Assembly (NCBI GenBank): GCA_026399415.1
Contig: JAPLQZ010000289.1
Location: 1-44,887, forward strand
Direction: 5' to 3'
Source: Rhodocyclales bacterium
GTDB lineage: Bacteria > Pseudomonadota > Gammaproteobacteria > Burkholderiales > Rhodocyclaceae
Length of the DNA stretch: 44,887 bases
The notes under the pieces are model-generated. The model was given only the letters and a program-made list of their open reading frames with translations. It did no database searches and was not told where the DNA came from. Both the position numbers and the translations under genes were made by a program. How positions within the stretch are numbered: the first letter of the stretch is position 1; each line of letters opens with the position of its first letter. This document shows, one piece after another, positions 30,487-38,374 of the stretch.

Positions 30487-31083
30487 ATGCAGCACAAGCC
30501 ACACACCCACCGCGCCAAACCAGACGCCGAAGCCGCGCCGGAATCAGGCCAGCCCGACCCGGCCGCCGTACCGCCAGCGCCGACTCTTGAGACTGCGCCG
30601 GAAGGCACAGTCATGCCGAGCCTCGAAGAGATGCTCCAGACCGCCGAACTCAAGGCCGCCGAGCACCACGACGCCTGGCTGCGCGCCAAGGCCGAGACCG
30701 AAAACGTGCGACGCCGCGCGCAGGAAGACATCGGCAAGGCTGGAAAATTCGCCGTCGAGAAGTTCTCCGGTGAAATGCTGGCCGTCAAGGACAGCCTCGA
30801 AGCCGCGCTGGCCAGCGACAACCAGAGCGCTGAACACCTCAAGGCCGGCGTCGAAGTGACCCTCAAGCAGTTGATTGCGGCTTTCGAAAAATCCGGCCTG
30901 ACGGAGATCAACCCGCTCGGCGAAAAGTTCGATCCGCACCTGCACCAGGCCATCAGCCAGGTCGAGGCGCCGGACGATGCGACCGAAGCCAATACCGTGC
31001 TCACCGTGCTGCAGAAGGGTTATGCCCTGCATGGGCGCGTGATCCGCCCCGCCCTGGTGGTGGTTTCCAGGGCAAAGGCTTGA
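30487..31083 (+). CDS. grpE: Nucleotide exchange factor GrpE
   Basis: [68 protein letters not shown]. Confidence 0.95.
   Translation: MQHKPHTHRAKPDAEAAPESGQPDPAAVPPAPTLETAPEGTVMPSLEEMLQTAELKAAEHHDAWLRAKAETENVRRRAQEDIGKAGKFAVEKFSGEMLAVKDSLEAALASDNQSAEHLKAGVEVTLKQLIAAFEKSGLTEINPLGEKFDPHLHQAISQVEAPDDATEANTVLTVLQKGYALHGRVIRPALVVVSRAKA
30564..30586 (-). repeat. Dispersed 23-bp repeat, copy 6 (inside grpE 5' region)
   Basis: Plus CGCCGTACCGCCAGCGCCGACTC. Confidence 0.75.
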
Positions 31084-31152
31084 ACGGCCGGCGAATAACC
31101 CCATATTCCGAACAACTCAGTATTCCCTGACATTACCAACAAGGACATCACC

Positions 31153-33093
31153 ATGGGCAAGATCATCGGCATCGACCTCGGCACCACCAACAGCTGCGTC
31201 GCCATCATGGAAGGCGGCAAGCCCAAGGTCATCGAAAACGCGGAAGGCGCGCGCACCACGCCGTCCATCGTCGCCTACGCGGAAGACGGCGAGATTCTCT
31301 GCGGTGCGTCGGCCAAGCGCCAGGCCGTCACCAACGCCAAGAACACCCTGTATGCGGTCAAGCGCCTGATCGGCCGCCGCTTCGAAGAGAAGGAAGTGCA
31401 AAAGGACATCAGTCTGATGCCCTTCAAGATCGTCAAGGCCGACAACGGCGACGCCTGGGTCGAAGCGCGCGGCAACAAGATGGCGCCGCCGCAGGTGACC
31501 GCCGAAGTGCTGCGCAAGATGAAGAAAACCGCCGAAGACTACCTCGGCGAGGAAGTCACCGAGGCGGTGATTACCGTGCCTGCCTACTTCAACGACAGCC
31601 AGCGCCAGGCCACCAAGGATGCCGGGCGGATTGCCGGCCTCGATGTCAAGCGCATCATCAACGAGCCGACCGCGGCGGCGCTGGCTTTCGGCATGGACAA
31701 GCAGGAAGGCGACCGCAAGATTGCCGTGTATGACCTCGGCGGCGGTACTTTCGATATCTCCATCATCGAGATCGCCGAACTCGACGGCGAGCACCAGTTC
31801 GAAGTGTTGTCCACCAACGGCGACACCTTCCTCGGCGGCGAAGACTTCGACCAGCGCCTGATCGACTATGTGGTGACCGAGTTCAAGAAGGAACAGGGCG
31901 TCGATCTGAAGAACGACGTACTGGCCCTGCAGCGCCTCAAGGAATCCGCGGAAAAGGCCAAGATCGAACTGTCCTCCAGCCAGCAGACGGAATTCAACCT
32001 GCCCTACATCACGGCGGATGCCAGCGGCCCGAAGCATCTGGCGATGAAGCTGACCCGCGCCAAATACGAAGCGCTGGTGGAAGACCTGATCGCCCGCACC
32101 ATCGAGCCCTGCCGCATCGCGATGAAGGATGCCGGCGTCAAGAACTCGGACATCACCGACGTGATCCTGGTCGGCGGCATGACGCGCATGCCCAAGGTGC
32201 AGGAGAAGGTCAAGGAATTCTTCGGCAAGGAGCCCCGTCGCGACGTCAATCCCGACGAAGCCGTCGCGGTCGGCGCCTCGATCCAGGGCGGCGTGCTGCA
32301 AGGCGAAGTCAAGGACGTGCTGCTGCTCGACGTCTGCCCGCTCTCGCTGGGTATCGAGACCCTGGGTGGCGTCATGACCAAGCTGATCACCAAGAACACC
32401 ACCATCCCGACCAAGACCAGCCAGACCTTCTCCACCGCCGACGACAACCAGAATGCCGTGACCATTCACGTCATGCAGGGCGAGCGCGAAATGGCCAGCG
32501 GCAACAAGAGCCTTGGCCAGTTCAACCTGACCGACATCCCGCCGTCGCCGCGCGGCATGCCGCAGATCGAGGTCACCTTCGACATCGATGCCAACGGCAT
32601 CCTGCATGTCTCGGCCAAGGACAAGGGCACCGGCAAGGAAAACAAGATCACCATCAAGGCCAACTCCGGGCTTTCCGAAGCCGAGATCCAGAGCATGGTG
32701 CAGGACGCCGCTGCCCACGCCGAGGAAGACCACAAGGCCCGCGAACTGGTCGACGCGCGCAACCAGTGCGATGCCATGGTGCATTCGATCAAGAAGGCAC
32801 TCGGCGAACACGGCGACAAGCTGGACGCCGACGAAAAGGCCAAGATCGAAACTGCGATCACGGAGGCTGAAGCCGTACTGAAGGAAGGCGACAAGGCCGC
32901 CATCGAAGCCAGGACCGAAGCGCTGTCCAAGGCCTCGCAGAAACTCGGCGAAAAGATTTACGGTGACGCGCAGGGTGCGGCAGGTGCCGCCGGAGCGGGC
33001 GGCGCGGCAGGTGCCGGCGGCGGCGAGGCAAAGAAGGATGACAGCGATGTCGTCGATGCAGAGTTCACCGAAGTGAAAGACAAGAAGGGTTAG
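31153..33093 (+). CDS. dnaK: Chaperone DnaK
   Basis: [74 protein letters not shown]. Confidence 0.98.
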   Translation: MGKIIGIDLGTTNSCVAIMEGGKPKVIENAEGARTTPSIVAYAEDGEILCGASAKRQAVTNAKNTLYAVKRLIGRRFEEKEVQKDISLMPFKIVKADNGDAWVEARGNKMAPPQVTAEVLRKMKKTAEDYLGEEVTEAVITVPAYFNDSQRQATKDAGRIAGLDVKRIINEPTAAALAFGMDKQEGDRKIAVYDLGGGTFDISIIEIAELDGEHQFEVLSTNGDTFLGGEDFDQRLIDYVVTEFKKEQGVDLKNDVLALQRLKESAEKAKIELSSSQQTEFNLPYITADASGPKHLAMKLTRAKYEALVEDLIARTIEPCRIAMKDAGVKNSDITDVILVGGMTRMPKVQEKVKEFFGKEPRRDVNPDEAVAVGASIQGGVLQGEVKDVLLLDVCPLSLGIETLGGVMTKLITKNTTIPTKTSQTFSTADDNQNAVTIHVMQGEREMASGNKSLGQFNLTDIPPSPRGMPQIEVTFDIDANGILHVSAKDKGTGKENKITIKANSGLSEAEIQSMVQDAAAHAEEDHKARELVDARNQCDAMVHSIKKALGEHGDKLDADEKAKIETAITEAEAVLKEGDKAAIEARTEALSKASQKLGEKIYGDAQGAAGAAGAGGAAGAGGGEAKKDDSDVVDAEFTEVKDKKG

Positions 33094-33119
33094 ACCGGGC
33101 GCTGGCGCGCCGTTCTAAC

Positions 33120-33162
33120 TGGCCGAGTTGAAGCGGGCGACTTCGTCGCCCCTTAACTCGGC
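33120..33162. repeat. dnaK-dnaJ intergenic hairpin
   Basis: ggccgagttgaagcgggcgac-ttc-gtcgccccttaactcggcc imperfect long stem. Confidence 0.65.
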
Positions 33163-33193
33163 CTTTGCACTGAAGTAGCCTGGACCGACTGAC

Positions 33194-34315
33194 ATGGCAA
33201 AACGCGACTACTACGAAATCCTCGGCGTCAACCGCGACGCTTCCGACGAGGACATCAAGAAGGCCTACCGCAAGCTGGCCATGAAGCACCATCCCGACCG
33301 CAATCCGGACAACCCGAAATCCGAGGATCACTTCAAGGAAGCCAAGCAGGCCTACGAGATTCTTTCCGATGCACAGAAGCGTGCGGCCTATGATCAGTAC
33401 GGCCATGCCGGCATCGATCAGCAAGCCGCGGGGGGTGCCGGCATGGGCGGCTTCGCCGATGCCTTTTCGGACATCTTCGGCGACATCTTCGGCGCCGGCG
33501 GCGCGCGCGGCGGCGGACGCTCCAATGTCTATCGCGGCGCCGACTTGCGCTACAACCTCGAAGTCACCCTGGAAGACGCCGCGCGAGGCAGCGAAACCCG
33601 CATCCGCATCCCCACCATGGCGGAATGCGAAACCTGCAGCGGCAGCGGCGCCAAGAAAGGCACCGAACCCAAGACCTGTCCCACCTGCGGCGGCCACGGC
33701 CAGGTACGCATGCAGCAGGGTTTCTTCTCGATCCAGCAAACCTGCCCCAAGTGCCACGGTACCGGCCGCTACATCCCCGACCCCTGCGGTACCTGCCACG
33801 GCGCCGGCCGCATCAAGCAGCACAAGACCCTGTCAGTCAAGATTCCGTCGGGGATCGACGAAGGCGATCGGATTCGTCTCACCGGCGAGGGCGAGCCCGG
33901 CGTCAATGGCGGCCCGCCGGGCGACCTCTACGTCCAGATCCACCTCAAGGCCCACGCGGTGTTCCAGCGCGACCACGACGACCTGCATTGCGAGATGCCC
34001 CTCAGTTTCGCCACGGCGGCGCTCGGCGGCGAAATCGAGATTCCCACCCTCGACGGCGTCGCCAAGCTCAAGGTGCCCGCCGAAACGCAGACCGGCAAGG
34101 TCTTCCGCCTGCGCGGCAAAGGCGTCAAGGGTGTCCGTTCAGCCAGCCGGGGCGACCTGCTCTGCCATGTCGTGCTGGAAACCCCGGTCAGCCTCACCGA
34201 CCGGCAGAAGGAACTGCTGCAGGAATTTGAAATCATCAGTCAGGGCAACGCACAACGACACAGCCCGCGCGCACAAAGCTGGCTGGATCGGGTCAAGGAT
34301 TTCTTCAGCAACTGA
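33194..34315 (+). CDS. dnaJ: Chaperone DnaJ
   Basis: [40 protein letters not shown]; four CxxCxGxG zinc motifs. Confidence 0.98.
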   Translation: MAKRDYYEILGVNRDASDEDIKKAYRKLAMKHHPDRNPDNPKSEDHFKEAKQAYEILSDAQKRAAYDQYGHAGIDQQAAGGAGMGGFADAFSDIFGDIFGAGGARGGGRSNVYRGADLRYNLEVTLEDAARGSETRIRIPTMAECETCSGSGAKKGTEPKTCPTCGGHGQVRMQQGFFSIQQTCPKCHGTGRYIPDPCGTCHGAGRIKQHKTLSVKIPSGIDEGDRIRLTGEGEPGVNGGPPGDLYVQIHLKAHAVFQRDHDDLHCEMPLSFATAALGGEIEIPTLDGVAKLKVPAETQTGKVFRLRGKGVKGVRSASRGDLLCHVVLETPVSLTDRQKELLQEFEIISQGNAQRHSPRAQSWLDRVKDFFSN

Positions 34316-34329
34316 ATCACGTTGCGCAG

Positions 34330-34352
34330 GAGTCGGCGCTGGCGGTACGGCG
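34330..34352 (+). repeat. Dispersed 23-bp repeat, copy 7 (just after dnaJ)
   Basis: GAGTCGGCGCTGGCGGTACGGCG. Confidence 0.8.
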
Positions 34353-34390
34353 GCGTGACTGATCAGAGGACAGCACGGGCAGAGGTCGAA

Positions 34391-35530
34391 TCACTCTCCG
34401 GAACAAACGCGGTTCCGGCCGCTTTCCTTCGCCGAATACAAACCGCGATCAGCGACAGCGACCAACATGGCGGAAGTTTTCTGCTGGTCAGGTCTCATCG
34501 TTGCAGCGCCGATGCTGACCGTGACCACATCCGCGACCGCTGAGTCCGCATGAGGAATATGCAGCGCTGCAAGTTCATGCTGGATAGCCTGCGCCACCAG
34601 AATCGCGCCGTTCAGCTCGGTGTTCGGCAGAATGACGACCAGTTCCTCGCCTCCATAGCGGGCCAGCAGGTCGCCGGGGCGCTTGAATGCCGATAGCGCG
34701 GCCTGAACCACGGATTGCAGACACCGATCCCCCTCCTGATGACCATAGGTGTCGTTGTAGCGCTTGAAGTAGTCGACATCGATCATCAGCAGGGACAAGG
34801 ACTGATGTTCCCGAACTGCCCTGCGCCATTCCTCATCCAGCCTGGCGTCGAAATACCTGCGGTTGGCAATTCCCAGCAGGCCATCGCTGTTGGAAAGCGC
34901 TTCCAGCCTGTGGTTGAGGCCGGTCAAAGCCTGATTGGCCTGTGCCAATTCGCTGGTGCGTTCGGCCACCCTTTCCTCAAGACGAAAATTGGCCGCAGCC
35001 AGATCGCGGTTCTGCCCGGAAAGCACCTGGTAAAGATTCTGCAGCGCCTGCAACAAGGCGGAAGTGGCGTTGTCTATCTGCGCCGAATCCATTTCGTAGG
35101 CTTGGTCCGGGGATTTCCCGATACGGATGAGAGCGATCTGCCGGGCCATTGCCTGATCCTCCCCCAGAATATGAAAGCCCAGCCAGGAACGAAGAAAACC
35201 ATGCAGGGTTTCCGCCGCGCTGGCCATGGAGTTGCGCGAGTTCCACATTGTCGATACCTGTTCGACAAATTCAGCATGGTGCCGGTGATGCGGATCCCGA
35301 TGCCGGGAGTCAACGCCGGTTTCCTCCATGAGGCGTTCCTCTTCCGCAAAGTGATACTGGGCGTAGTCCGCGAGCTGGCCGAAGATTTCCTGCAAGGCTT
35401 CAGGCTCCTCGACTTCTCCCGCAATCAGGGACTCGCCGAGTTGATTGATCAAATCCACCAGATGGTGATGCTGCGCGTCCACCCGTTCCAGCCCGGTGGT
35501 GAAATGCTGGTCCCAAATAAAGGTTTCCAT
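34391..35530 (-). CDS. Bacteriohemerythrin-GGDEF diguanylate cyclase
   Basis: METFIWDQHFTTGLERVDAQHHHLVDLINQLGESL...YHFAEEERLMEETG...HRHHAEFVEQV hemerythrin ligands; LARYGGEELVVILP active site. Confidence 0.88.
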   Translation of the reverse strand: METFIWDQHFTTGLERVDAQHHHLVDLINQLGESLIAGEVEEPEALQEIFGQLADYAQYHFAEEERLMEETGVDSRHRDPHHRHHAEFVEQVSTMWNSRNSMASAAETLHGFLRSWLGFHILGEDQAMARQIALIRIGKSPDQAYEMDSAQIDNATSALLQALQNLYQVLSGQNRDLAAANFRLEERVAERTSELAQANQALTGLNHRLEALSNSDGLLGIANRRYFDARLDEEWRRAVREHQSLSLLMIDVDYFKRYNDTYGHQEGDRCLQSVVQAALSAFKRPGDLLARYGGEELVVILPNTELNGAILVAQAIQHELAALHIPHADSAVADVVTVSIGAATMRPDQQKTSAMLVAVADRGLYSAKESGRNRVCSGE

Positions 35531-35662
35531 CAGGTGCCGCTCCCTGTTCAAAGAGGTCATGCGGCGGACGGCTGCAACGCGTCCCTTTCACGCCCAGGAT
35601 CAGGCTACCACAGGCTCCGAAGGCCAATTATATTCCCGGACACCGATCATGGTTATGACCTG

Positions 35663-37906
35663 TCAAGCTTTCGCGGCATAAAACCGTATCAAGTTGCGGC
35701 CTGCCTCCTTGGCCTGATACATCGCCGCATCGGCCCATTTCAGCACATCGTCCTGGCTGGCTTCGTGACCGAGAAACAAGGCCACACCGACGCTCGCCGT
35801 GCAATGATGCTCGACGCTGGTCGCGGCTTCCCCGTCGCGTGTGACGGTCAGCACATAGGGGCCCGATATCCTGATGCGGATTTTTTCCGCAACGATCTCG
35901 GCGTTGGAAATCGACTCGGCCTTGCTCGCATTCAAATCCCTTAGCATGACCACAAATTCATCGCCGCCGAAGCGCGCCACCGTGTCCGTTTCGCGTACAC
36001 AACTTTTCAGCCGCTGCGCCACTTCGATCAACAGCAAATCGCCAATCGCATGCCCGTGCGTGTCATTGAGCGGCTTGAAATTGTCCAGATCGAGGAACAT
36101 CAACGCGCCGTGGCAACCGCTGCGCTTGCTGAACGCCATGGTCTGGCTCAGGCGGTCGTTGAGCAGGCGCCGGTTCGCCAGCTTGGTCAGCGCATCGTAG
36201 AAAGCCAGTTCGCGCACCTGCTCTTCCATCTGCTTGCGTTCGGTGATGTCGCGGGCCATGGCAAACACCAAAGCCTTGTCATAGAGTTCGAAGATGTGCG
36301 CGTTGACTTCTACCGGAATGACCCTGCCGTCGCGAGTGCGGTGGAAGCTCTCGTAGACCGCCTCGCGGCGGAACGCCAGCTTGATGTTGGGTGCCGGGTG
36401 CGCCGCCGCCTCGGCAGCGATGATGTCCTCGGGCCGCATCTGTAGCAGCTCCTCGCGGCTGTAGCCAAGACGGTAGCAGGCCATGTCGTTCACCTCGACG
36501 AAGTGTCCGACGGGCGAGCCGGAGATGGAGTCGGCCTCATAGACGAAGATGGGATCGTTGCCGCTGTTGAACAGGAGCCGTATATGTTTCTCGGATTCCT
36601 TCAGGATTTTCTCGGTTCGCTTGCGTTCGGTGATGTCGACGACCACGCCGATAAGGCCGCGCTTCTCACCGCTGGCGTCATAGAAACGCTTGCCCGTCAG
36701 ATGGCCCCAGAATGCCGTGTGGTCGGCGCGCCAATACAGGCGGTCGACATCGACCGAGGGAATTGCGCTGGCCAGCAGCTCAAGCATCTTCTGTCGCCCA
36801 GTCTCGCGCTCTTCCGGATGAACCAGGGCCACATACTCGTTGCCCACCAGTTCATCGGGCGGCCAGCCGAACATTTCGGCCATGCGCTGGTTGGCTTGCG
36901 TGATGCGTCCTGTCATATCGACCAGAAATATCCCCACACTGGACGTATCGAGGATTTGCTTGAGCAAAGCTTCGCGTCCCGCCAGATCCTCGTTTGCCCG
37001 TGCCAGTGCCTGCGTGCGTTCGGCGACCTTCTGTTCGAGCTCGCCTTGATGAGCCTGCAGCTTCATTACCAGTAGCGCCACATAGCTCAGCAGCAGGCTG
37101 AATATCAGACCGAGGATGGCCTTGAACCAAAACTCAACCGGGTTGCCCCACCAGCCCTTGACGGGGGCGACACTCAGGGTCCAGTTGCCGTAAGCCAGAT
37201 TCAGATTCTGTTCCACGGGCGCGATCAGGGCACTGGATTTTGACGCCGCAATGATCTGTTTTTGTCCGTTGTCCGGTTGAATGCGCCAGAGTTCGTAATC
37301 GACGCCCTGCTCTACCAACTGCGGCAATCGGGCGCCGACGAGCGCCTCGGGAAAACGGATCACGACGTTGGTGAATCCCCAGAAGTAGGGCTTGCCGCTT
37401 GCATCTTCAAGAAACACCGGCAAGCGTCCGACGGCACCCAAGCCGCCCTGAACCAGATTCATCGGCCCAGCCAGTGTCAGCTTTCCGGTGTCCCGGGCGA
37501 TCATGGCCTCCTTGCGCTGCCCCGGACTCCGCAACTGGTCGAAGCCGATCGCCTTTTCGTTGCCGGCCAGCGGCACGGCCTGTCGAATGACGCCTCCCGG
37601 CGACAGTTCCAGCGCAGATACACCCGGATAAAGCCGCAGCATCTGGTTTGCCACGGCATCGAAGTTGGCGATCTTGCCGTTTCCCTGGCGAACCAGTGCA
37701 GCGAGGGCGTAGGTGGCGGACAAGGCCCGTTCGATGGTGGTTTCGAGCGCACGCGCATGGTCCTTGGCCAGACCGGCGAAACGCGCGCGGGTTTCCTGCA
37801 CGTGATGCTGCTCGGATTCCCAGATCAGGCTCGCCGCGACTATCGTGGCCAGCAAAAAAATGCCCAAGGCCACGACCAGCGGGCGCTGGTTGCTTGAACG
37901 GACCAT
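35663..37906 (-). CDS. CHASE-PAS-PAS-GGDEF signalling protein
   Basis: CHASE-like periplasmic region (LRLYPGVSALELSPGGVIRQAVPL...GKLTLAGPMNLVQGG), PAS blocks, GGDEF motif ARFGGDEFVVMLRDL; upstream in-frame ORF extends to 38152. Confidence 0.85.
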   Translation of the reverse strand: MVRSSNQRPLVVALGIFLLATIVAASLIWESEQHHVQETRARFAGLAKDHARALETTIERALSATYALAALVRQGNGKIANFDAVANQMLRLYPGVSALELSPGGVIRQAVPLAGNEKAIGFDQLRSPGQRKEAMIARDTGKLTLAGPMNLVQGGLGAVGRLPVFLEDASGKPYFWGFTNVVIRFPEALVGARLPQLVEQGVDYELWRIQPDNGQKQIIAASKSSALIAPVEQNLNLAYGNWTLSVAPVKGWWGNPVEFWFKAILGLIFSLLLSYVALLVMKLQAHQGELEQKVAERTQALARANEDLAGREALLKQILDTSSVGIFLVDMTGRITQANQRMAEMFGWPPDELVGNEYVALVHPEERETGRQKMLELLASAIPSVDVDRLYWRADHTAFWGHLTGKRFYDASGEKRGLIGVVVDITERKRTEKILKESEKHIRLLFNSGNDPIFVYEADSISGSPVGHFVEVNDMACYRLGYSREELLQMRPEDIIAAEAAAHPAPNIKLAFRREAVYESFHRTRDGRVIPVEVNAHIFELYDKALVFAMARDITERKQMEEQVRELAFYDALTKLANRRLLNDRLSQTMAFSKRSGCHGALMFLDLDNFKPLNDTHGHAIGDLLLIEVAQRLKSCVRETDTVARFGGDEFVVMLRDLNASKAESISNAEIVAEKIRIRISGPYVLTVTRDGEAATSVEHHCTASVGVALFLGHEASQDDVLKWADAAMYQAKEAGRNLIRFYAAKA

Positions 37907-38105
37907 GGTGATCAAACGATTTTCATTGTGTGCGCCGCAGCCGCAAAATACTCCAGCCGCGGCAACTCGTAAGGAAATGCATCTCAAAGCCGGACTGCGA
38001 GTATCCGTCACCTGCATACCCCGGTCAAATTCTATTTTCCTGTATTCCGCAACGAAGGACCAGGGACGCCGGAATTCAGCCTCTGTCCTCATGCCGCGCC
38101 TTCTT

Positions 38106-38128
38106 CGCCGTGCCGCCAGCGCCGACTC
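38106..38128 (-). repeat. Dispersed 23-bp repeat, copy 8 (between GGDEF gene and tracrRNA)
   Basis: Plus CGCCGTGCCGCCAGCGCCGACTC. Confidence 0.8.
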
Positions 38129-38237
38129 TTGCAGCGATCTCGTCGTTGCCAAGACCGCCTGTCGTCGTCGCCCGCAGAATGTTCTGTGGGTCGCGCTGCG
38201 GCAGGCTCAGCACAAGTCCATTCATTAAGCATAGAAT

Positions 38238-38338
38238 GAAAAAGCCCGGCGGGTTTCCCCGTCGGGCTTTTGGATACGGACTCAGTCTTTCGACTGAACC
38301 TTATTGTAGCAACGGCTCTCACCCCGGATAGCAACAAT
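38238..38338 (-). ncRNA. Predicted tracrRNA (type II-C, Neisseria-like)
   Basis: Minus strand ATTGTTGCTATCCGGGGTGAGAGCCGTTGCTACAATAAGGTTCAGTCGAAAGACTGAGTCCGTATCCAAAAGCCCGACGGGGAAACCCGCCGGGCTTTTTC: anti-repeat to the array repeat with a 5x5 internal loop, second hairpin, GC-rich terminator + U tract. Confidence 0.92.
38241..38271 (-). terminator. Rho-independent terminator of tracrRNA
   Basis: Minus strand AAAGCCCGACGGGGAAACCCGCCGGGCTTTTT. Confidence 0.88.
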
Positions 38339-38345
38339 GGAGCCG

Positions 38346-38374
38346 ATTATGCGGGAGGAAACCATGGCTGACAA
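38346..38374 (-). promoter_or_regulatory. Predicted sigma70 promoter of tracrRNA overlapping cas9 RBS/start
   Basis: Minus strand TTGTCA (38374-38369) - 17 bp - CATAAT (38351-38346); one mismatch in each hexamer; predicted TSS ~38338-38340. Confidence 0.75.

Noticed and set aside
31117-32811. 564-aa minus ORF opposite dnaK
   Set aside because: Antisense shadow ORF caused by codon bias of dnaK.
38303-38339. Isolated CRISPR repeat upstream of cas9 (second mini-array)
   Set aside because: It differs from the repeat exactly as a tracrRNA anti-repeat should and is followed by hairpin and terminator on the minus strand.
38337-38363. Upstream cas9 start (MEPIMREETM...) in the ORF track
   Set aside because: No SD there and it begins inside the tracrRNA anti-repeat; ATG at 38364 has GGGAGGA at good spacing and gives the usual Cas9 N-terminus.
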